DNA of 64,000 bases from Unio delphinus (Eukaryota > Mollusca > Bivalvia > Unionida > Unionidae), in assembly GCA_029339505.1 (NCBI GenBank), contig JAQISU010000069.1:8815001-8879000 (forward strand). The letters run 5' to 3'. Within the stretch, counting starts at the first letter, position 1; the number at the start of each line of letters is the position of its first letter. The position numbers and the translations under genes are program-made. Shown here piece after piece: positions 59,470 through 64,000 of the stretch. Below the pieces are notes generated by a model. The model was given only the letters and a program-made list of their open reading frames with translations. It was not told the DNA's origin and ran no database searches.

Positions 59470-60132
59470 TTAACTAAATATCTGATCAAGTCCGACACGA
59501 TATCTTGTCCGAGGATCTGATAAATTTATCGTCACAAATCCATGTGGGATTGACTGAGCGTGGCTAAATAAATTTCTAAATTGATTATGATCCATATCAC
59601 CACCGCACCAAGTTTGCAAAATATTTCTTAGCCTGTGAGTATCAACACCGTTAAATATGCATAATAGATTGCAGTTATCTCTGATGACCTTCGGGATTTG
59701 AGTGTAACGTTGAGTGACATATATCACATCTGTGTTTTTATGACGTCCTCGTGAAAATATTCTAGCAGGATTCTTTTGATAATCTAACATAACATCGTCG
59801 TATACAACTAAATTCGTAATACTTCCGTCAATGGAGTCAATGTTAGGCGCCTCTTCGATATCGGTTATAAACTCAATAATATCATCATCGATTTCTAATT
59901 TTGCTTTCTTGTTAAAATCCTTTAACACTTCATAACATCGCTGATCATCTACACTTGGAGGAATCAAATACAACTTATCCCACTTCATCCATCTTGTTAT
60001 CAAATTAAGTAGCAGTTGTGTTTTACCACTTCCAGATGGTAAGATGATAATTGCGCGAATAGAATTTGGAAACATTGCATGGTGTTTAATAGGTTCCCGC
60101 CGTCTCGTAGCTGAATAATCAATTACATTCAT
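59470..60132 (-). CDS. A32-like packaging ATPase (FtsK/HerA superfamily)
   Basis: A 220-residue ATG-started open frame with the features of the poxvirus A32/adintovirus genome-packaging ATPase, which drives DNA into preformed capsids. The Walker A segment is LPSGSGKT at residues 31-38; the lysine and threonine are present, but the first position, normally Gly, is Leu. Walker B is LVVYDDV at 109-115 with the Asp pair at 113-114. A conserved 'FSRGRHKNTDVIYVTQRYTQ' segment lies at 127-146, with Gln142 as the likely sensor. 'IRDNCNLLCIF' (151-161) is also typical. Length fits the family. The start codon lies 18 bp from the start of the divergent phospholipase gene, so both may share a promoter. 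No stop or frameshift is present, so this gene has survived better than its neighbours. Confidence 0.9.
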   Translation of the reverse strand: MNVIDYSATRRREPIKHHAMFPNSIRAIIILPSGSGKTQLLLNLITRWMKWDKLYLIPPSVDDQRCYEVLKDFNKKAKLEIDDDIIEFITDIEEAPNIDSIDGSITNLVVYDDVMLDYQKNPARIFSRGRHKNTDVIYVTQRYTQIPKVIRDNCNLLCIFNGVDTHRLRNILQTWCGGDMDHNQFRNLFSHAQSIPHGFVTINLSDPRTRYRVGLDQIFS

Positions 60133-60150
60133 AATGTTATATAATAAATT
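60133..60150. promoter_or_regulatory. 18-bp divergent intergenic region with TATA-like core
   Basis: Only 18 bases (aatgttatataataaatt) separate the ATPase start codon on the minus strand from the zinc-ribbon/phospholipase start codon on the plus strand. It contains TATATAATAA. A shared bidirectional promoter would have to overlap both coding regions. Transcription starts cannot be located from sequence. Confidence 0.35.
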
Positions 60151-60675
60151 ATGGATCTATATTGTGTGAAATGTAAGGCGCGTACTGGCACAAATGACTT
60201 GACGACGATTACAACAAAAAATAATCGATCAGCTCTTTCTGGTAAATGCGTACAGTTTAGTACAAAGAAATTTAGATTTGTTTCCCTTGGTGCAACCAAG
60301 GCTTTAAAAAAAGAACGAGGAGGTGATATTGCAGCCAAGTTAGTGAAACTCCCAGGAACACCGTGGGCAAAATACTCAGGAGAAAAGCACCTTCCAGGAT
60401 ATAGTTAGTGTGGACCAGGAACACGATTAGATATCAGACTCGATGACCAAAACCAACCTCGTCCCGGTGAATATCCAATAAACGCTATTGATAAGGCGTG
60501 TCATGCTCATGATGTTGCTTATAAAAGCAGCAATCTTTAACATAGACATCTCGCGGTTGTGAAATTAATTTATGCGTTGAATGCTATTCCTGATAAATCG
60601 TTCAAAGAAAAATTGGCTTCGTGGTTGATAAAATCCGCCATGAAAGGCAAATTGATGTTAGGTGCTGGTAATTAA
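60151..60675 (+). pseudogene. Zinc-ribbon plus parvovirus-type phospholipase A2 protein, broken
   Basis: An ATG-started frame opens with a short zinc-ribbon-like domain (residues 1-50; first knuckle CVKC at 5-8, second knuckle reduced to a single Cys, so metal binding is doubtful). A basic linker leads to a glycine-containing region. A TAG at 60406-60408 ends the 85-codon frame. Immediately beyond, the same frame shows a calcium-loop motif CGPG and, about 30 residues later, the catalytic His-Asp pair in 'CHAHDVAY', the signature of the secreted-type phospholipase A2 domain found in parvovirus VP1 and some adintoviruses, where it helps virions leave the endosome. A second stop (TAA, 60538-60540) and then a basic C-terminal stretch to 60673-60675 follow. 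With two stops it cannot make the enzyme. The 3' end overlaps the integrase frame by 14 bases. Confidence 0.82.
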
Positions 60676-61624
60676 AAATATAGAATCTGTTTATTATTCT
60701 CCGAGAGGATACTGGAGTGGCAAGGCAGCAATCAGTAAACTCGCTAGTGCAGCAAAAGTAAAAAATACTACTGCAGCTAATTCGTTATCTAAACAGGCAA
60801 TATTGCAAATTTATCTACCAGCGCCTAAACGAATTAACTACTCGCATTTTGATGTTACAACACCTAATGAAGTTCATCAAGCTGATATACTATTTTTACC
60901 ACATGACAACGGTTACAAATACGCGTTAACCATAGTTGATATTGCTAGTCGATACAAACAAGCAGAACCGTTGAAGACGAAATCATCTACTGAAGTAGCT
61001 TCTGCATTTGAAAGGATTTATCGACGAGGTCCACTACGCTGGCTAAATCTGTTACAAGTTGATCCTGGCAAGGAATTTCAAGGTGTTGTTTTAACAACGA
61101 TGAAATATTATAATGTCGCCATCAGACGAGGACACACTGCGCTACATCGCAATCAGGCAATTGTTGAACGATTTAATCGGACTCTTGCAGAGCGGTTATT
61201 TGGATATCAATACGCGAAAGAATTCATCCAGGATAAACGATCCCGTGAATGGGTTAAGAGATTACCAGGTGTAATTACCGCAATCAATAATGAGATTACT
61301 AGAACAATCAACATGAAACCTAACAACGCTATTAAAAAGGAGTTTATACCCGTACAACCACAAAAAGATTTCAAGGAGCAAATTCTTGGTAGTAATGTCA
61401 CTCTTCGGTATTTATATGAACCAGGAAAGCTTGAGGGTGGTAAAAAAAGAGCTACTGATCCTATTTGGAGCGTCACCGTACATACAATTTTCAGTATAAC
61501 ACGATCTACGGGTAGACCAGCAGTCTATAAACTAGATTCAACTGCTCCTCAGCGAGGATTTACTCCGCAACAACTACAGGTAATTCCCGAGGATACTCAA
61601 TTACCACCGCGTGGTCTTAACTAG
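60662..61624 (+). CDS. DDE integrase of the retroviral-integrase (rve) superfamily
   Basis: A 320-codon open frame without internal stops. It matches Polinton/adintovirus integrases, which insert the linear element into host DNA. The N-terminal domain includes 'YYSPRGYWSGKAAISKLASA' (residues 11-30). The catalytic core has Asp75 in 'HQADILFLPHD', Asp134 in 'LLQVDPGKEFQG' and Glu169 in 'NQAIVERFNRTLAERLF'; the D-to-E distance of 35 residues is canonical. The C-terminal part has 'KRATDPIWSV' (262-271), a chromodomain-like/SH3-like region in this family. There is no ATG: the frame opens after a TAG at 60659-60661, the first usable codon is GTG, and the first internal ATG falls after the second catalytic Asp. 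The start is therefore lost or supplied by splicing. The stop overlaps the convergent HNH gene by 8 bp. Confidence 0.92.
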   Translation: MLVIKNIESVYYSPRGYWSGKAAISKLASAAKVKNTTAANSLSKQAILQIYLPAPKRINYSHFDVTTPNEVHQADILFLPHDNGYKYALTIVDIASRYKQAEPLKTKSSTEVASAFERIYRRGPLRWLNLLQVDPGKEFQGVVLTTMKYYNVAIRRGHTALHRNQAIVERFNRTLAERLFGYQYAKEFIQDKRSREWVKRLPGVITAINNEITRTINMKPNNAIKKEFIPVQPQKDFKEQILGSNVTLRYLYEPGKLEGGKKRATDPIWSVTVHTIFSITRSTGRPAVYKLDSTAPQRGFTPQQLQVIPEDTQLPPRGLN

Positions 61625-62381
61625 CACCTAAGGTGCTGGCACCTCTGCGTCTGTTGCACTCAAGACAAGTCAGCATAACGTTATCTTTGGTATGACCAAT
61701 GCTGCTATTCTTTCTGTCTACGGTAAATTGGCGAGGATTTTTATCCGACCAACTCCAACGCATTATACAATTACAACTCGCGCAGTGATTATTCTGTTGT
61801 TGCTTTAGTGAAATTATCAATTCAGCATCAACGTAAAATTTTCTATTATTTTTTTTATCCTGTTGTTTATAACCAGAGAGTTTTTTTCTGGTTATATCAC
61901 CAGTGATAAAATCACCAGTGATCTCATCGGCGCTGATTGTAGTGTGTTTATCGTCAACAACAAATCTTCGAAGCTGATTTATTCCTCGTACTCTGGATAC
62001 TGCGAGATAAACTAAATTCGACCATTCGATGCGATTATCTACCATCCAAACAATTGTATCTGTGATAGTTAATCCCTGTGAAGAGTGTATTGTTGCTGCA
62101 TAACCTAACGTCCACGGGGATTTATCAGCAGAACTATTTGAGTTCCCCACTGCATCTTCAACGACGCTGATATCAACCAGCACAATATCATTTAACACTA
62201 AATTCTGCTTTTGTTGTTGTCCAGGAATATCAACTTCAATATTCTGTCGCCGTGTATCCGAAGGCCTATAACACAATGGTACTGGAAGTGTTGCAAATTT
62301 ACACTTATGCAATTCAAATAACTTCATCTGAAGTGTGTCTCTGACTATCGTTCTACTCGCGATTATCAAATCGTTTGGTCT
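61617..62381 (-). pseudogene. SF1 helicase C-terminal half fused to HNH endonuclease
   Basis: Open downstream of an in-frame TAG at 62382-62384; the first usable codon (TTG at 62369) is not a natural start, so this is the continuation of the helicase above it. Counting from that codon, helicase motif V is 'TIHSSQGLTITD' (93-104) and motif VI 'YLAVSRVRG' (121-129). An HNH nuclease follows: 'CASCNC' at 196-201 and 'FTVDRKNSSIGHTKDNV' plus 'CLECNRRRG' at 215-243, with the Cys pairs that bind structural zinc present. The protein ends 8 bp inside the integrase gene. The nuclease domain itself has no break. Its role could be nicking or resolving element DNA. Confidence 0.88.
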
Positions 62382-62384
62382 CTA

Positions 62385-63011
62385 TGTTTCCCAAAAATCA
62401 TTAATGGGAGTTTCTGAAATTATTTCACGCGCTATTTCACATTGGATTCTATCCGGTTGTAATCTAATTAGCTCTTTAAACTCTCGTAATTGTTCATCAA
62501 GTGATCTATAATCAGTGGTAATTTCTTCATAATAATCTACAAAACCCTTTAGCCATTCATGTGGGTATGCCCCAACAAATGACGGTGGTTGGCCGTGATC
62601 TCCGCACATGACGACTATTGTAGTTTTCAATAACAACCATTCAAGAAATGTCTGTAATACACTCAACGATACAGTGCATATTTCATCCCATATTATGATT
62701 TCAGGAATGAATTTATCGCCCATTCGATCAGGAGTCCATGTATCGCCTTTCCATCGAAAGAAGCTGTGATAAGTACAGGCTTTTACTCCCCGCGCTATCA
62801 TCTCTCTGGCGAGTCTGTGAGTTGGTGTTAACACAATCATGGTTGTGAAATCCGTAGGATTTTTCCCACGGAATAATTCAATTGCACGAGTTGTCTTTCC
62901 TGATCCACCACAACCGTTTAAATAAACTGTCTTGTATCTACATACGGGATCAGCTACCGGTGGTGCACTAGAAAATTCAGATTGAATGTCAATACGGTTA
63001 CAACAAAGATA
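62385..63011 (-). pseudogene. SF1 helicase N-terminal half
   Basis: The frame opens after a TAA at 63012-63014. It contains a Walker A/motif I 'LNGCGGSGKTT' (about 62896-62930), motif Ia 'VLTPTHRLAREM' (62805-62840), 'YHSFFRW' (about 62750-62770), motif II 'IIIWDEI' (about 62678-62700) and motif III 'CGDHGQPP' (about 62582-62606). This set is typical of SF1 (Pif1/RecD-like) replicative helicases. The only ATG, at 62840, lies downstream of motif I and cannot be the true start. There is no ATG between the polymerase and motif I, and the frame is the same as that of the polymerase, which suggests one long polyprotein broken by stops. Confidence 0.88.
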
Positions 63012-63086
63012 TTAATCGTCGTTGGCAACGTCTGCGGATTCACAATACTCGTGTAGTTTTTCCTTTTTAAATCGCCAACATCCCTA

Positions 63087-63704
63087 CGCTTCCTCCGAGG
63101 ATGTGAATGCCGCTACATCCGATCTGTATTTCTCGTGGATATACATCGAATCTGTAGCTACTCTAACCGCGGTATCTGGAAATCTATTTATCATCGAAAA
63201 TAGATTAATACAAGCATAGGCTAGCATAGAACTTCTCAAATGTGTATACTGGGGGCTATATCCATCACAGTAGGTAACAACCGTACCTAATTTCTCACCG
63301 TTGGATAGAAAAGCATTCCTACGGGATACAAGTTTTCCCTGTTTCGTTAAATCCGCTATGATAAAATCGTATTCTGCGTTGTCTATGATCAACCTCGAAG
63401 AGTATTTCGAATTGTCATATCTTCCACCTTGAGTAAATTTACCAATTGTTCTTCGTCCGAAATCTTTGGCTTGTTTGTTTTTAATTTCAAATAACTCCTT
63501 AGACCAATTCATGATTTGTTCTTCATTAAAAATCTCCGATTTTCCATCAGGAAATTGTTTTCGCTGTTCGCGTATTATACGATCTAAATTAGGTTGTGGT
63601 AACCAAACATCCTTCTGCGCGCGATAGCATATAATAGCTTCGCCGACAATCAACGATTGTAACATCTCACAATCACTCATATACCGCAATAACACAATTG
63701 GCAT
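63087..63704 (-). pseudogene. Protein-primed family B DNA polymerase, palm and thumb
   Basis: Open for 206 codons to a TAG at 63084-63086. It contains the polymerase motif B region 'KNKQAKDFGRRTIGKF' (residues 75-90; the catalytic Lys context is retained although the usual Asn-Ser-x-Tyr-Gly is altered) and motif C 'RVATDSMYIHEK' (181-192), where the usual Asp-Thr-Asp-Ser reads Ala-Thr-Asp-Ser; the key Asp remains. 'LRSSMLAYACINLF' (156-169) is the conserved helix before it. Past the TAG the same frame stays open for 23 more codons to the TAA at 63012-63014. It would copy the element's DNA from a terminal protein primer. The N-terminal part lies in another frame. Confidence 0.9.
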
Positions 63705-64000
63705 CCACGCCTTTTCAGATATATTTCATGCGTGGGGTGTCCAAATCGTTTAAAATACACAGAACATTCTCCATACCCGAGAAAAATTCCAGGATAACAC
63801 GCGGATATATCAATTGAAATCATACCATCACGTGAGTATTTTGTATTCCACAATCCTCTATGACCGAATTTGACACAACTCAATTTAACATCCTCGAGAA
63901 AATCATTTCGTGTTGGACGCCATGAGTTTTTTTCTCTTGCGAAGTGAGCTAACACTGATGGAATTGTGAAGCTATCCGCGAGTAGTTTTTCATAGAATGA
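63677..64000 (-). pseudogene. Protein-primed family B DNA polymerase, upstream part, running off the window
   Basis: In a different frame from the downstream piece, with an overlap at 63677-63704 that places a frameshift at about 63690-63712. Motif A is 'MISIDISACYPGIFLGYG' (near 63785-63825), the palm signature with the catalytic Asp. 'CVKFGHRGLWNTKYS' precedes it. The frame is open through to 64000, upstream of the GTG at 63955 ('FTIPSVLAHFAREKNSW'), so the gene continues beyond the right edge; exonuclease and terminal-protein regions should lie there. Confidence 0.88.

Larger units (their letters stand above)
59470..64000. mobile_element. Polinton/adintovirus-like integrated element, partial and decayed
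   Basis: The set of genes is diagnostic: an A32-like packaging ATPase, a zinc-ribbon/phospholipase A2 gene, a DDE integrase and a protein-primed family B DNA polymerase with linked helicase and HNH domains. Genes are packed with almost no spacing, unlike the rest of the window. The left limit is taken as the ATPase stop; no terminal inverted repeat or target duplication was recognised there. The right end lies beyond the window. No capsid, penton or protease gene is seen between 59.47 and 64 kb. At least three in-frame stops in the polymerase gene, a frameshift there, two stops in the phospholipase gene and an integrase without ATG show this copy is not functional as a whole. Confidence 0.9.

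Noticed and set aside
60129..60338. Minus-strand 69-codon frame over the phospholipase gene
   Set aside because: It is a shadow of the zinc-ribbon/phospholipase frame on the other strand.

Overview
The window looks like AT-rich, gene-poor, repeat-dominated DNA from an animal nuclear genome, probably a marine invertebrate and most likely a mollusc. The reasons are the non-LTR reverse transcriptases of a type common in molluscs (one ending in a C2H2 finger), L2-like LINE ends with (ATT)n tails, a tRNA-derived SINE, abundant CATA and TA microsatellites, and a Polinton/adintovirus-like element. No bacterial gene organisation is present, and no intact host gene could be recognised. The species call is inference.

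Layout, left to right. 1-6 kb: unique AT-rich DNA with a compound CATA/CAGA/CAGG/CATG microsatellite, a dead L2-like LINE on the minus strand whose 3' end runs into an (AAT)n tail, and a small minisatellite. 6.2-11.3 kb: a decayed, coding-like stretch on the plus strand that resembles broken structural genes of a Polinton/adintovirus-type element (low confidence). A promoter-like block and a codon-phased acidic repeat sit inside it. 11.4-12.2 kb: long TA tracts organised into a palindrome of about 510 bp, then a SINE-like sequence on the minus strand. 12.7-14.1 kb: a dead LINE reverse transcriptase fragment flanked by a direct repeat of about 135 bp. 17.9-20.6 kb: a longer, 5'-truncated LINE of related type with a recognisable endonuclease tail, reverse transcriptase and C2H2 finger, interrupted by frameshifts and a stop. 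20.9-28.7 kb: AT-rich DNA and microsatellites.

28.7-54.0 kb is mostly tandem repeat: a 35-bp satellite (5.3 kb), a divergent 62-bp repeat, about 1.7 kb of unique DNA, a very regular 43-bp satellite (17.3 kb, about 402 copies) and, almost touching it, a 19-bp repeat. 54-59.4 kb: another L2-like 3' end on the plus strand, a 33-bp minisatellite, a tRNA-derived SINE and possibly the end of a host exon.

59.47 kb to the right edge is a Polinton/adintovirus-like integrated element, cut by the window end. It has an A32-like packaging ATPase (minus), a broken zinc-ribbon plus parvovirus-type phospholipase A2 gene (plus), a DDE integrase (plus), and, reading in from the right edge, a broken protein-primed family B DNA polymerase that appears fused in frame to an SF1 helicase and an HNH nuclease (minus). 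Integrase would insert the element, polymerase/helicase would copy it, the ATPase would package it, and the phospholipase would act at cell entry. The polymerase and phospholipase genes carry stops or frameshifts and the integrase lacks an ATG, so this copy is probably an inactive fossil.
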